A stretch of 64,000 nucleotides of DNA from Mytilus californianus (GCF_021869535.1 NW_026262690.1:10279501-10343500); one strand, 5' to 3'. Positions 23,040 through 35,225 are shown, counted from the stretch's first letter. Program-made: numbers and translations. Notes: generated by a model not told the origin, from the sequence alone.

Positions 23040-25440
23040 AATTACATTTCTAAACTCTTTATTATATGTAAATGTTCAGGAATGGCAATAGTTTTGCTTG
23101 GATTTAGTTCTACACAAATGTAGCACACTGACTTTGTATAAACGAATGCACCAGTTTGAAAAGTACCACCTAATACATCACTACGTTCAGGTTCTAGAAC
23201 AAAGTGTTTTCGGGTTACTTTCAATAAGGTGTGCTACCTAAACAACGTCTTCTTCGTGATCAGTTGATTCAATAGCCTGAGAATTTCTTTCTTTCATGCT
23301 AATTAATTTAAAATCTCTGACAAATCTCCAGTTAAAACAGTTTTGGATATTTCCTTTCACACAGTCTTCATATTCATAACAAAAGATGAATCGTGATCCT
23401 GTCTCCTGGTGATGTGTTATGTGATATAATTTGATGAGTAATTGTTTTTTGATGTGCAATATCATCGCGCGGAATATTCTCTGTATATCTAAATATACGT
23501 CAATTGTATACTCCGGATTTCGGTGTTTGTAGACGATTTTCACAAAAGTCATCAAAGTACTTAGCACACTGAATTTTAGATTTTCGCCTAAGAACAGCGA
23601 TATCTGCCTGTTTTTTTAAGAACCCACCAGCGATGTCTTGTGGACCCTTGGCGTGTGAAGTTTCGTAAAAAATTACATTCAAGTGTTTTGTAACCAAGAG
23701 TATTGTTACTGACATCTCCCATGCAAAATCTACTTTTGTATTGGGCTGAACAACCATCGGTCTACTTATGCATGCAAGATACACTCACCGAAATGGATTT
23801 TAGGTAGTCAGATATTTGTTTTTGACAGTATTGTGTGAAACTTCGATTGTGTTGCAGATCTGGATTGATTATAAAAAACTGTTAACAAATTATGTTTGGA
23901 TTCACAAAAGAATTGTCTATTCCATCTTTACCATGTACTGCAGTCGGTATAAAATTGTCACATGGATGCTTACTTCAGTTTTTTGAAAATAACTAGATTG
24001 AATTTCGCGGTGGTCTGAACATCTGTAACTTTCCGCGTAGTCGTGGACACATATTGCATGATAAAATTATCTAGAAGACTTATGAATTGTGTACTCTGCC
24101 AATTCGCTCGATATTGGTTCGAAGGAAACTCAGTGAGTATTTTTTGAAAACATTGAAACATTATTCCTGGTTTTGAAATCTTTGAAAGAAATTGTAATTT
24201 TCTACAAATTTTTCCACCTTTTCCAGAAATGTTGATATTCGTACCGTTCCCACATTACATTTACGGATTTTTCAGACATATTTAATTCTTCAGGTAAGTA
24301 TTTATTTTTGGAAACCCCAATCTTGTCACACTCTCTTATCAAACACTGTAATTCATTAAAATAGTCATTTGTATTTTTCGGACACATAGTCTGACTAACT
24401 ACATCGCTGATTTGCTCAAATATAGGATAATTATTTCTGACATCATTTGATTTGTTCTTTAAAGTAAATTTTAGAAATTACATGCACCGCTTAAACAAAC
24501 ATAACATTTCAACATGCTGGCGTCAGCAATATGTACACCGGTCTTCAGGCCGCAATGGTAACACAAAGAAAGGTTTATAATTTTCAAATAAGCGCTGACT
24601 TATTTTGATTTCGGGATACTTTATTTTAATTTCTAGAAAAATTTCCGTTTGAGTTTTTTCTAAAAGCTGTATCTGATGGGATGAGTATGTTTTGGATGAA
24701 ATTCGCATTCTTTTAATATCTTTCTTATTTGATGAAGTTCTTGAAATAGAGGGTGAACACCAAAAGTCAAAGACAGTTTTCTTAATATCGTCAGAAACTG
24801 CATCACTTCTTGTTTTTCTTTAAAAAAGTTATTTTAAAACAAGATTTTTCTGTTTTTGTAAAATTTGAGTTCCTATTCGTCGTCCTCCAAACGGTCTCCT
24901 AGGTTTTAATCCCAAAGTTTTGGATATATTTCTGTTTGACACAGGGTCACCTATATCCTCTCCACTTATGGACACTTTTAAAATGTTCATTGTCATTCTG
25001 TCATCGTCACTTCTTTTAGATTTTGATTTACTTATAAATGTTTGTAGATTGTAAATTACTGTCCCTACAGTTTTCAATTCGGAGTTTGCTTTCAATTTCT
25101 TTATTATCGAATTCATTACAGGCGAAGACTTTATGTAGGCATTCAAAACTGCTACACGTTAAGAGGGCTTGCAGGCAAACATTCTTTAATGTTTTTCAAA
25201 GATCGCGACTTATCCATTCTGTTTCGAAAAGTATCGTTTTCTTTAAAGTTTTCATCCAAATCTAAGTTTTTCTTCAGCATTTGCGTCCTTTGGTCATTTC
25301 TCGCTTTCACACGTTTTTCTTTGATTTTCAATCTTTGATTCCTTTTTGTAATTGCATCTGTGGTTTGACTGTATTCAATAACGTTTTTTGTTTTATATGT
25401 TTCCGAATTGTTAACGTAGTACTTGTTATTATTTTCTGAT
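23040..25440 (-). pseudogene. Broken gene of a multicopy transposase-like family ('ETSHAKGPQD' type)
   Basis: Minus-strand frames line up in order with a large multicopy invertebrate protein family I recognise but cannot name. N-terminal basic region 'KRNQRLKIKEKRVKARNDQR' (about 25,330); 'NISKTLGLKPRRPFGGRR' (24,930-24,880), resembling a DNA-binding segment; 'FLEIKIKYPEIKISQRLFEN' and 'RPEDRCTYC' (24,640-24,525); 'CDKIGVSKNKYLPEELNMSE' (24,330-24,270); 'FPSNQYRANWQSTQFISLLD' (24,130-24,070); 'VIFYETSHAKGPQDIAGGFL' and 'KKQADIAVLRRKSKIQCAKY' (23,690-23,560); and a C-terminal 'ETGSRFIFCYEYEDCVKGN' (23,405-23,345). Stops and frameshifts separate the blocks, and the segment between 23,970 and 23,785 is poorly conserved. 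The E-x-x-H-x-K-G-P motif and multicopy nature suggest a transposase-type nuclease, which is inference. No terminal inverted repeats were found. Confidence 0.65.
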
Positions 25441-26648
25441 TTCTTTCTTTTGTCAGTTCCTTGTAATATGCAGCTTTTTAAAAACTGTTCGTTTTCGGAA
25501 TAATGGTCATCCTAAAAAATACATTACCTATATGTATGGTATTGCTTAATATATATAAAAGATGATTCAAAACGTAAACATCATTTAAACGTGATAAATC
25601 AAGCACAATAGAAAGAACTAATAAATAAGTCTGTCCGGCCTCCAAAATGTGTCTGTATAAATGGTATGTGTTGTTTCTCATCTTTCTTTTTTCAGTTTTC
25701 GTATTGAAATATTTAACAGATGCTGATCACCAAAAAAAAAATTAACGTTCATTGCGTCAAAATTTGGTGAAAAATGCATTTGACGTCAAAACCGATACAT
25801 GGACATTCTATTCAGATTTGGTATTTATTTCATTTTGGGTTCGGTTTTAGAATAAGATATGAATGTTTGGTGTTAGATTTTTCCGCTTGATGAGATCTAA
25901 CTATACATCAGCTGATAAATGTAAAGATGTTTATGTGTGCTTTTTTGTGTGTGCTTTAATGATACCAAGAACGTTTTTCGTGGAAGAAAAGTAAGACGTG
26001 TACAATTCATTCAGATCTGGCATTTTGATGCCGGTTTCTTTAATTTTAAAAAATTGTCTACGAAATTTTTTTTACCGGTTTTGTAAAACATAGAACTTTG
26101 TAATCATATATAGAAAATAACTTACTTTTACTATTCCTTATCGTATATAACAGCTTTCTCTGACCTTTTATGAATCTGTATTCTGTATTCTGTAAATATC
26201 TGACATATTTGCTGGATCTCAAGAATTGGATAGAAAACATTGAAACTTCAATGGATAGCTTCCATTCTATATGATTCATATTATGACGTGAATTTTCTTG
26301 GAGTTTTTTATGTGCTTTTCTGTTACGCGTTTACGCGCTTTTTCCGAAATTTCGACAAACGAAAAATGTTACATCTGACTGGACGTTTTTATTATTGCAG
26401 AAAACAATTAAGTGCAATGAAATGCACAACAAACCTCAAAATATTATAGAAACAATGTAACAATACTATTCTTTATTTCTTACGCTTTATTTTGATATAT
26501 AATTATATAATATAAGGATCGGGAAAATAGTTATAATTCATTGCTTATGTCGGGTCACATCTAATTTCCAGCACTGTCATAGTAACGTGCGTGTAATCAC
26601 AGTATTTTCCTCTGATTTAATATTAATCAGTTATGGAATTTTGACAAG

Positions 26649-26745
26649 GTCAATACGTTATAAAGGGACCTGTTCGGATTATATTGACCGAGGACGAAGT
26701 CCGAGGTTCAATACAATTTAACAGGTCCCTATATAACGTATTGAC
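26649..26745. repeat. 97-bp imperfect palindrome centred on GAGGACGAAGTCCGAGG
   Basis: Left arm begins GTCAATACGTTATAAAGGGA CCTGTT and the right arm ends AACAGGTCCCTATATAACGT ATTGAC. The arms pair over about 40 bp with few mismatches around the centre at 26,697. The central GGACGAAGTCC is itself palindromic. Confidence 0.9.
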
Positions 26746-26796
26746 TGAGTGAAAGTCCTTAATTTATGTATTTTATATGTAAATAGTGTAAGTTTG

Positions 26797-26879
26797 AAAA
26801 TGATATTGACTCGATGTTTCTGTTTTTGGAAATGATATTGACTCGATCTTACTATTTTTAGTAACATGGAGTCAATATC
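26797..26879. repeat. Direct plus inverted copies of ATGATATTGACTC
   Basis: AATGATATTGACTCGATG occurs at about 26,799 and AATGATATTGACTCGATC at 26,831. The inverse, ATGGAGTCAATATCAT, lies at 26,866-26,881. The pair 26,834-26,853 and 26,860-26,879 forms a hairpin with 20-bp arms and two mismatches. A further GAGTCAACATG lies at about 26,900. Confidence 0.8.
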
Positions 26880-27910
26880 ATATCTAAAGTAGTAACGTCG
26901 AGTCAACATGTCAAAACAGTGAAAAATACAAAATATATATTGGAAAACACGTGACCAAATAAACCAACGAGAAACAAGAAAAATCAAACCATATGTAATA
27001 TTTCTATGTATCTGTCTTCTATGATCCAGAATCAATGTATACATTGTTCAACTTTTTAACATTCATTTGTGGTCCTACTGAAAATTGCCTTATTCCTCAG
27101 TTTTTTTTTTATTCAAATGTGACATGTCATTAATCGTCTTATATTAAGCACAGTAATCAGTTTGCTATAATATATTTAAATAATAATTCTCACATATATT
27201 TTCTAACATTTCTCCTTTCATGCATAGATCCAAAATCATTTCTGTAGTTTTTATATGATACACAATTTCCTTGTGTTGCATTTTCAAAATAAAGGAAGTG
27301 CACAGTCTTTTTCTCTGATTTGTTTTCTTTCAGTTTCCTTGTGTGGTATAACACCATTGTTTACAAGTCATCAAAATGCTGAAATAGAATAGTAAACATT
27401 ATTATTGGCAAATTTCAAATTTATTGGGATAAAATAAGATCTGTCAGATACAAAATAGTAAAGTGCATTTTAAATTTTATCTTCCTTAATAGCATTAAAG
27501 TAAACTTAAATGTTACCTAAAAACGTTTCTTTAAAATTACAATACACAATGTATTTATTATATAGTTTAAACTACTCAAACTCAAACTGATACTTTCTGA
27601 GATATAATCACTGCTCAACCAATATGCTATATATTTATAACTTTATCTACACTGGATGAATGAAACTGAGCGAAGCTGAAAGTTATGGACACCTAATACA
27701 ATATAATAATAGCAATGCTTACATTATTTGGTCCGAGGACACAGTTATCGGCCTTTGATTTTCTCTGTCTACATATATAGTGCCTAGTGACTTGCAAATG
27801 TTTTTCATACAATTTCCAAATGTATTTCTTTATATTTTATGCATGAAATATAAAGTTGGGGGATGAAATAATATGTTAAAAATTAGGGTGATGAATTTTC
27901 AGGTAAAAAG

Positions 27911-28205
27911 TAAAATAACAAAAATACCGAGCTGCGAGGAAAATTCTAAACCGAAAGTCCCTAAGCAAATGGCAAATTCAAAAGCTAAACCACATCAAAC
28001 GAAATGATAACAACTGTCATATTCCTGACTTGGTACAGGCATTTTCTTATGTAGAAAAAGGAGGATTAAACCTGGTTTTATAGCTAGCTAAACCTCTGAC
28101 TTGTATGACAGTTGCATAAAATTCCATTATATTGACAACGATGTGTGAACAAAACAAACAGACATAATAGGTAAAAATGTCAAAAATAGTGGTACAGCAG
28201 TCATA
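27911..28205 (-). repeat. Isolated PLE-1-type 3' tail
   Basis: Near copy of 2,541-2,838 in the same orientation, sharing 'GGTTTTATAGCTAGCTAAAC', 'TTCCATTATATTGACAACGA', 'TGTGAACAAAACAAACAGAC' and 'ATAATAGGTAAAAATGTCAA'. No RT sequence is attached, so it looks like a 5'-truncated PLE insertion. The 125-codon minus-strand frame over it is incidental. Confidence 0.85.
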
Positions 28206-28599
28206 GTAAAGTAAAGTAGTGATTTGGTCCAGTTGAAATATGTGAAAATTAGTATGTCTGAAGCTGTCAAACTGAATTATAGACCCCATAAAAAAGAATT
28301 GTCCATATTTTGAATGAGAGTTGATAGACATTTCTATAATTTTGATATTATTTGTCCCAAAAGTAGTACACCACACTGGAAATTCTTTTTGAGATAGAGC
28401 AGGTGCTATTTTTTTAATTTGCATTCATTGTCTAAAAGAAATGCACTACGAAATAACTGTGTTCTCGGGCCGTTATGGAGACCTCTTGTTTGACATTGTG
28501 GAAACTATATGTCTCTCTGGGTATTAGAAATTTCATTCTTATGTGTTGTGATAATCTTTCTACAAAAGAAAAAGATAACTATACAATATTTTTTAATCT

Positions 28600-28978
28600 C
28601 ATTTTTCAGAGTTCCTAAAAGTTTTTCGACAATATTTGTAACAATCTGTTCAATGTCTGATTGTTTAACAAGATCTTCCAGAGCTTTTGTTAAATCATCT
28701 TTCTTTATGTTATCCTTCAAAGCACTTTTTATTTCCCCAAGGTCTTTACTAATACCACTAAAATCTGAGCTGAGATTCACACTATTGTCACTTTCTTCAC
28801 TCTTCTCAACATCAGATAATGTTTTTTTAGCTTGTTTTGAGGCCTTCTCACCAGATTTTTCCTTTCCTTCTCTGTGGTCTTTATTCTCTTTATTCTCTTT
28901 GTTGGTTAAATCCCTCCTTGGGGCAATAAGTGTTTGTACTGTCTTATTTAATTTTTTACTTAAATTGTCTCTAGGCAT
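28600..28978 (-). pseudogene. LINE-A ORF1, N-terminal half (inverted)
   Basis: Starts at an ATG (28,978-28,976) as MPRDNLSKKLNKTVQTLIAP. It is Lys/Glu-rich ('NKENKENKDHREGKEKSGEK'), followed by 'KDDLTKALEDLVKQSDIEQI' and 'VEKLLGTLKNEIKK'. This matches the basic, disordered N-terminus and start of the coiled coil of L1-type ORF1 proteins, which bind LINE RNA. The frame runs on to 28,505 into hydrophobic sequence that is probably flanking DNA, so the inversion breakpoint is placed near 28,600. Its natural continuation is the plus-strand frame at 29,000-29,735. Confidence 0.75.
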
Positions 28979-28999
28979 ATTGACTATATGAACAATTTT

Positions 29000-29735
29000 T
29001 ACAATCCTTTAATTTCACACAGAAAAACACTAAAAATGCAAATATAAATCCAAATGCAGAATTTTTAGGAATAATACAGCAAAATCTTGAATCCTTGTAT
29101 GTAGACAAAGTAACAGAAATAACTAATAAACAAAACACAGAAATTCAGCTATTGAAATCCCAAAATAGTACTTTAAGTAATCAGTTAGAGGAACAAAATA
29201 TTAGATTAAATAGTATAACAATAGAAATGGAGGATACTATGAACAAATCATATGCAGCATTGTCAATGGCTAATTACAACGAGCATTATTCTCGAAAATT
29301 TAACATCAAAATGGTAAACTTTCAGACAGAAAATGATGAAAATCTTAGAGAGTATTTTTTGAAAACAGTTAAAGATGACCTCAATTTAAAGCAGGAAAAA
29401 AGAGAGATATAGTGGCAATACACAGGATGAGGTCGTACAAACCTGGAGTACCACCAGTGGTTGTTAAAGTGGTGAATAGTGAGGTAAAAACATCAATTAT
29501 GAGAAAAAAGAAACAACTGAAGAACCATGTGAAATTGTATAATGACATTACCATAAAAATAGAGATCTACTGAAGGGACTACGACACCATTTATGTAGCA
29601 TACAATTACAATGGATCTGTATATAGGAAAACAAAAGATGGTCTCCAAATTATTTTTGACATTTTTGATAATATAAGCTACAGAATGGAATATGAAAGAA
29701 CCAAAGATGTGAACAACCAAAATGGTGAAAGTTGA
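29000..29735 (+). pseudogene. LINE-A ORF1, coiled coil and RRM/C-terminal part
   Basis: 'TEITNKQNTEIQLLKSQNST' and 'LSNQLEEQNIRLNSITIEME' have leucine/hydrophobic heptads of a coiled coil. 'ANYNEHYSRKFNIKMVNFQT ENDENLREYF' is the start of the RRM-like domain. After a frameshift near 29,405 the protein resumes as 'DIVAIHRMRSYKPGVPPVVV KVVNSEVKTSIMRKKKQL', the L1 ORF1 C-terminal signature, and ends at about 29,735. A TTG at 29,095 was picked as a start only because upstream sequence lacks an ATG in that frame. The real N-terminus is on the inverted segment. Confidence 0.75.
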
Positions 29736-30327
29736 ATATCTTCAACTTTAACAGTGAAACTATTGGTATAATCATTTCAATAATACATTTTTGTCTTAAA
29801 TATGTTATATCATTATTATATGGCTCTTTTGGTTGTATATTTCCATTTATATCATGTCTATACATAAAAAAATTATTTTGTGTTTAATTATAAACCAATA
29901 TTTAATCTAAAACGCTAGATTGATTTAAAATAGACTATTTTCACATAAAATATGCAATGTGTGTACAATGTATATAACAATATTGTGGTTATCTCCCTTA
30001 TGTAACCAAAGTGAAAGACTGTTTAAGATATGGTAAAAAGAAAGTCATGGCAATTATTTCATAACAAAACTGTGTAACAATTTAAAACAAAGACTTATTA
30101 CACAGTCTTAAAATCTTTGTATATAATTAGTAAAAAAGGTTCAAAACACCAAATGTGTAACAAAGCAGTGGTGACCATGTTGGACATTTTTTTTGTTTTT
30201 AATTCCGGTTACACAAGATACTGTGTATCTTGTCTTACTTTGCAGCCTTTAGTCTTAATTTTTATATTAATATATATCTGGTCTCTATGTTTGCTCTATA
30301 GCACATATTTGACAATATATAGGATTT

Positions 30328-33300
30328 ATGGAAGGTATTAAAATTGTGTCAGTAAATTGCCAGGGTTTAGGCGATATTGGTAAAAGAAGAGATATTTTTG
30401 GTTACTTGCGAGATAAGAACTGTAATATATATTGTTTAGAAGATACTCATTTTACTCCAACACAAGAAAATGATATTGAAAATCTATGGGGATAAAAATG
30501 CTATTTTAGCTCATTTTCATCAAACTCCAGAGGCGTAGCAATTTTTTTCAAAAATAATTTTGAGTTTCAAGTTCATAGAGAAAAAAGAGATTTATATGGA
30601 AATTATCTTGCATTAGACATTACAATTGAAAATCATAGATAACTCTAATTGCTATTTATGGTCCAAATATGGACGACCCAGGTTTTTATGAAAAAATATC
30701 AGATATCATTGAAGATTTTGAGAATCAGTACTTTATAATCTGTGGTGATTTCAATCTTGTGCTTAATCCTGAAATAGATTATTACAATTACTTACATGTA
30801 AACAATCCAAAAGCCAGGTTAAAATTATTAGCAATTATGGATAATCAAAGTATGGTTGACCCATACAGAGAACTATATCCAGATAGAAGACGTTATACTT
30901 AGAAAAAAAAGTCACCACTGAAACAGTCAAGGCTGGACTTCTTTCTCATATCTGATGTGTTATTAGCTTCTTTAAAAGATTCATGTTTAGAATCAAGCTA
31001 TCGGTCAGATCACTCCGTCATAGTTTTGCATTTAGTATTTAATGATTCTAAAGGAAAAAAGGACTCTGGAAGTTTAATAACTCATTGCTTTCTGACCAAG
31101 AATATTTAGACACAATAAATGTAAAAATTGAAGATAAAAAAATCAGTTTTCTGCGAAACCACTTTCAGAAAAGCAGAACATTATGAATTCAGATTTTTTG
31201 TTAAGTATCGATGATCAATTATTTTTGGAAACCTTGTTAATGGAAACAAGAGGTAAAACTATAGCATTTAGTAGCTACAAAAAAAGAAAAGAGAGGGACA
31301 AAGTAGAAAATCTTACAAAAGAGATTCATAGGGCAGAAGAAAATATTAACAGCAATACTGACTTCAAGAGTCTTGAGGAAAAAAAAACAAGAACTTGAAG
31401 ACATTATAGGGAAAAAATTAAGAGGGAGTGTACTAAGATCCAAGTCAATATGGATCTCAGAAGGTGAAAAACCTAGTAAATATTTTTGTAATTTGGAATC
31501 TAGAAACTTTACGAAGAAAATTATCCCTAAAGTACAAAAAGATGATGGAGAAATGATCAATAATCAAAAATATATTCTCAAAGAGGTTAAATTTTTTTTA
31601 TCAAGAGTTGTACTCAAAAAAAAATATTGTTACAGATAAGATTAAGAATTTTGATACTGTTTTTGATAAATGCAATGTTAACAAATTTACAAATGAGGAG
31701 TCGGATAAACTAGAGGGTCCAATCTGTCTACATGAGGCATCAAATGTTTTAAAAGTAATAAGAAAAATAATAAAAGTCCAGGATCATCAGGTTTTACAGC
31801 TGAATTTTTCAAAGTTTTCTGGGGAAAAAAAGGTCCATTTGTTGTAAGATCCATAAATTATGGTTTTGAAAAAGGTCAACTCTCTGTTACGCAGACACAA
31901 GGTATAAATACATGTCTACCTAAAGGAGACAAACCACGACAGTTTCTCAAAAACTGGAGGCCAATCACTCTCCTAAATGCTTCTTACAAAATTTCATCAG
32001 GGGTTATTGCTAATCGATTTAAACAAGTATTGGGAAATTTGATTGATCCTGATCAAACTGGTTTTGTTCTAGGTCGATTTATAGGAGAAGACACAAGATT
32101 ATTATATGACTTGATGCAAATTGCAGAAGAAAAAAACCTACCAGGACTTCTCCTATTTGTCGACTTCGAAAAAGCTTTCGATTCATTTTCATGGGAATTT
32201 CAACAAGAAGTATTAAGATTTTTCAATTTTGGACAATCTATTCGAAATTGGGTGAGAATTTTCTACTCTAATATTAATTCAGCTGTAAACCAAGGGGGTA
32301 ATTTATCAATTTTTTTTAACATTGAACGGGGTTATAGACAAGGTGATACGCTTTCTCCTTATTCGTTTATATTGTGTGCTGAATTACTAGCTATTAAGCT
32401 TCGCAACAATAAGTAAATAAGAGGCTTAAAATCTGTTAGTATTGAAAATAAATTGTCTCAATTTGCTGATGATACTGCTATTATTTTAGATGGATCTGAA
32501 GAATCTCTAATGGAAAGCATGAAAGACCTTAATTATTTTTGGGAAATCTCAGGTTTAAAAATTAACTACAGTAAAACACAGGTTGTATGGATTGGCAGTA
32601 TGAAATACAGTCAGAATGAACTTTGTACTAGCTTAAACTTATCATGGGGTAAACATAATTGTTCGTACTTTGGAATAGACTTTGATGTAGATTTATCAAA
32701 GATGATACGATTAAATTATGATAAAAAAATATTGGAGATTGAATCTCTTTTAAAGCAATGGAACAAGAGAAACTTAACTCCAATTGGGCGTATTACAGTG
32801 CTTAAAACATTGGCATTACCAAAACTTATCCATATGTTTCATCATTGCCAAATCCGGACAACAGAATTATTCAAAAACTTGATAACTTGTTTTTTTTTTT
32901 AGCTTTGTTTGGCAAAAACCAGTTGGTAGAGTTAAGAGAGAAACATTAGTGAAAGATTATTTTGAAGGGGGTCTAAAAATGATTAGTTTGAAACATTTTA
33001 TAAAATCACTGAAATCTACATGGGTTAGAAGGTTGATCAATAATAAAAAATTACAGGAAATTTTTGCTTTCTACGGGATTGATTTTGAGTTACTAGAAAA
33101 TACAGGTGTCCAAAACATAGAAAAAAGTATGAAAGTATGCACACATCCATTTTGGAAAGATGTTTTGAGTGCCTGGAAAGAAATTATTGCTTTAAATATT
33201 GAATATACATGGGAATATTTTTTATGCCTTTATGGTTTAATGAGAAAATTAAAATAGAAAATGATGTTGTTTTTTACAGAGACTGGTATGACAAAGGTGT

Positions 33301-34107
33301 ACACATTGTCAATGATTTATTAGATGAAGCTGGAGAATATTTTTCCCTGACCAAATTCCAGGAAGTGTATCACTTACGTACAGACTTTCTGAAATATTAT
33401 GGCAAAATAAATTGTGTTAAACAGTTTTCCCAACATTTTGTTAACAATGCTTAATCTCCAATAAAGAATTGTTACCCAAGCATTCCTAACAATATCAAGA
33501 TTTTTTTTAAACATAAAAAAGGTTCAAAAGATATGTACTTCATATTGAGAAAAAATCTTACTCAACCAACAAATAAAAAGAAAATTATGGAAAAGTTTGG
33601 TGTCACTAATGATGAAATGAAACTCATTCATACACTTCCATTTAAAATTACTACAAATAGTAGAGCACAGTGGTTCCAATGCAGGATAAACCACTTAGTT
33701 TTGCCTACTGATTATTTCCTGGAAAAGATAAAACTTGTACAAAGCCCTCTTTGTACTTTTTGTAATATATAACCAGAAATCATTATACACTTATGTGGGA
33801 ATGTGAAGAAGTACAAATTTTGTTAGAAAATTTTGATACATGGACTTCATCTACAGCACACATAACACTTAACTTAACTATAATTGTAAGACTTTTGTAT
33901 TTGGTATTTTTGATGTTAGAAACTGTATTGTACAAAATAAGATATTGCTTTGTATTAAATATTATATTTATTCAAGTAGATGTTCAGGCATTCAAACAAA
34001 AGTTAAATGATCTGTACTGTACTGAAAAAACTGTAGCTATTTATAAACAAAAACAAGGACAGTTTGAGAGAGAATGGAATAGCTGGCACTTTCTGTGTTT
34101 ATACTGA
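30328..34107 (+). pseudogene. LINE-A ORF2: apurinic-type endonuclease and reverse transcriptase
   Basis: Starts at ATG 30,328 (MEGIKIVSVNCQGLGDIGKR). Endonuclease motifs: 'VNCQGLG', 'CLEDTHF', 'SRGVAIFF', 'FIICGDFNLVL' (30,738-30,770), 'RLDFFLIS' and 'SYRSDHS' (about 31,015). Reverse transcriptase: 'NWRPITLLNASYKI' (31,950-31,990), 'LLFVDFEKAFDSFSWEF' (32,150-32,200), 'GYRQGDTLSPYSFILCAELL' (32,330-32,390) and catalytic FADD at 32,462-32,473. C-terminus: 'RAQWFQCRINHLVLPTDYFL' and 'SPLCTFCNI' with a following His/Cys region (33,660-33,830). At least eight stops or frameshifts (e.g. TAA at 30,493, 30,899, 32,414) make it non-functional. Nicking DNA and copying LINE RNA at the target is the family role. 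Confidence 0.9.
32462..32473 (+). other. FADD catalytic motif of LINE-A reverse transcriptase
   Basis: Phe-Ala-Asp-Asp in the frame of 'IENKLSQFADDTAIILDGSE', the palm motif C of non-LTR reverse transcriptases. Confidence 0.9.
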
Positions 34108-34764
34108 GAACAATCACACAAATACATGAGACTTTTGTGTTTTAAATTTGCCAATGAAACCTTTATATCTGGCTCTTTACTTTCCATCTGTCTTGAATCA
34201 AATACTATATAAATGCAGTGATATATAGAGCAAACCACGGATGACCAATTCTTTTTTTTCCCTAAAATTTCAAATTTGTTTTTGTTTTTTTTTTGACAAG
34301 TTTTTGTTTTTTTTTCTTTTAATTTCCTCTCCCAATTTTCTTCTCCTTCAAAATTTTACTATAGAAATAAAACAAAACATAGACAAATTAGTTTGCAGCA
34401 GAAAACTCAAACTGTTCTTAAGAATTAGTAATTGATTGTAAGAATTGTTAAAATTAACTAAATTATAATTATCTGACATTGTATTATCTGCACTGTAAAG
34501 AATAATTTATATACCTTTGTATATTATCATGATTCTGCATTATGTGTTTGAAAAAATAAAATAAACATAGTTACAAATGACAGACTTTGGTCAATTTTGA
34601 TAGTTAATCAATCTTAAACTAATGTGCTTATATCACTTATTAAAGTTTAATAAATCAAATATATTCTATGTTTGAACACAAAAAGTGATGAATTAAAATG
34701 TTAATATAAGATTTTAAAACATGAATGAAATTAATATTGTGTTTGAAAAAATGGTCCCATTATA

Positions 34765-34995
34765 CTGAATAATAAAATTGAGAATGGAAATGGGGAATAT
34801 GTCAAAGAGACAACAACCCGACCATAGAACAGACAACAGCAGAAGGTCACCAACAGGTCTTCAATGCAGCGAGAAATTCCCGCACTCGGAGGCGTCCTTC
34901 AGCTGGCCCCTAAACAAATATATATACTAGTTCAGTGATAATGAACGCCATACTAAACTCCAAATTGTACACAAGAAACTAAAATTAAAAATAAT
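34765..34995 (-). repeat. Mussel-type short interspersed repeat ('CAACAACCCGACCATAGAAC')
   Basis: Contains 'AATGGGGAATATGTCAAAGA', 'GACAACAACCCGACCATAGA', 'GCAGAAGGTCACCAACAGGT', 'GAGGCGTCCTTCAGCTGGCC' and 'TTCAGTGATAATGAACGCCA'. I recognise these as one abundant bivalve repeat. Orientation is inferred from related tails that read the other way. Confidence 0.7.
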
Positions 34996-35094
34996 ACAAG
35001 AGTATACAAGTTAGTTATTTTAATATATCAAATTCGTACTAATGATAATTAACTAAACTCAAACAAGCTATTGGCATGATTTCACACACTGTGC

Positions 35095-35225
35095 CGTGAT
35101 GTAGTTAAAATTTTGTCAAATGTACCGTGTTGAAGACCGTTCTGTGACCTATAATGGTTTACTTTTATAAATTTTGACTTGGATGGAGAGTTGTCTCATT
35201 GGCACTCATACCACATCTTCTTATA
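35095..35225 (+). repeat. Tail repeat of the PLE-2/3 family
   Basis: 'GTGTTGAAGACCGTTCTGTG ACCTATAATGG' and 'GGATGGAGAGTTGTCTCATT GGCACTCATACC' are almost identical to 39,358-39,460 and diverged relatives of the ends of PLE-2 and PLE-3. It ends in CATCTTCTTATAT. Confidence 0.8.

Larger units (their letters stand above)
25441..27900. other. Gene-free stretch containing palindromes
   Basis: No recognisable gene. Frames of 67-108 codons at 25,478-25,681, 26,058-26,279 and 26,718-27,044 are AT-rich and overlap palindromic or low-complexity sequence. The palindromes are listed separately. Confidence 0.5.
28505..34600 (+). mobile_element. LINE-A: L1/Tx1-type non-LTR retrotransposon with inverted 5' segment
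   Basis: The element carries ORF1 (RNA-binding protein) and ORF2 (endonuclease and reverse transcriptase). The first part of ORF1 lies on the minus strand (28,978 to about 28,600) and the rest of the element on the plus strand (about 29,000 onward). This is the product expected of twin priming during target-primed reverse transcription. The 3' UTR is AT-rich. The A-rich end is not certain; 'GAAAAAATAAAATAAACA' at about 34,550 is a candidate. Both ORFs are broken by indels and stops. Confidence 0.85.

Noticed and set aside
28509..28991. 160-codon plus-strand frame
   Set aside because: Antisense shadow of the inverted LINE-A ORF1 N-terminus, which has the recognisable composition on the minus strand.
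34241..34435. 64-codon plus-strand frame with a hydrophobic N-terminus
   Set aside because: Phe-rich translation of T-rich LINE-A 3' UTR; low complexity.
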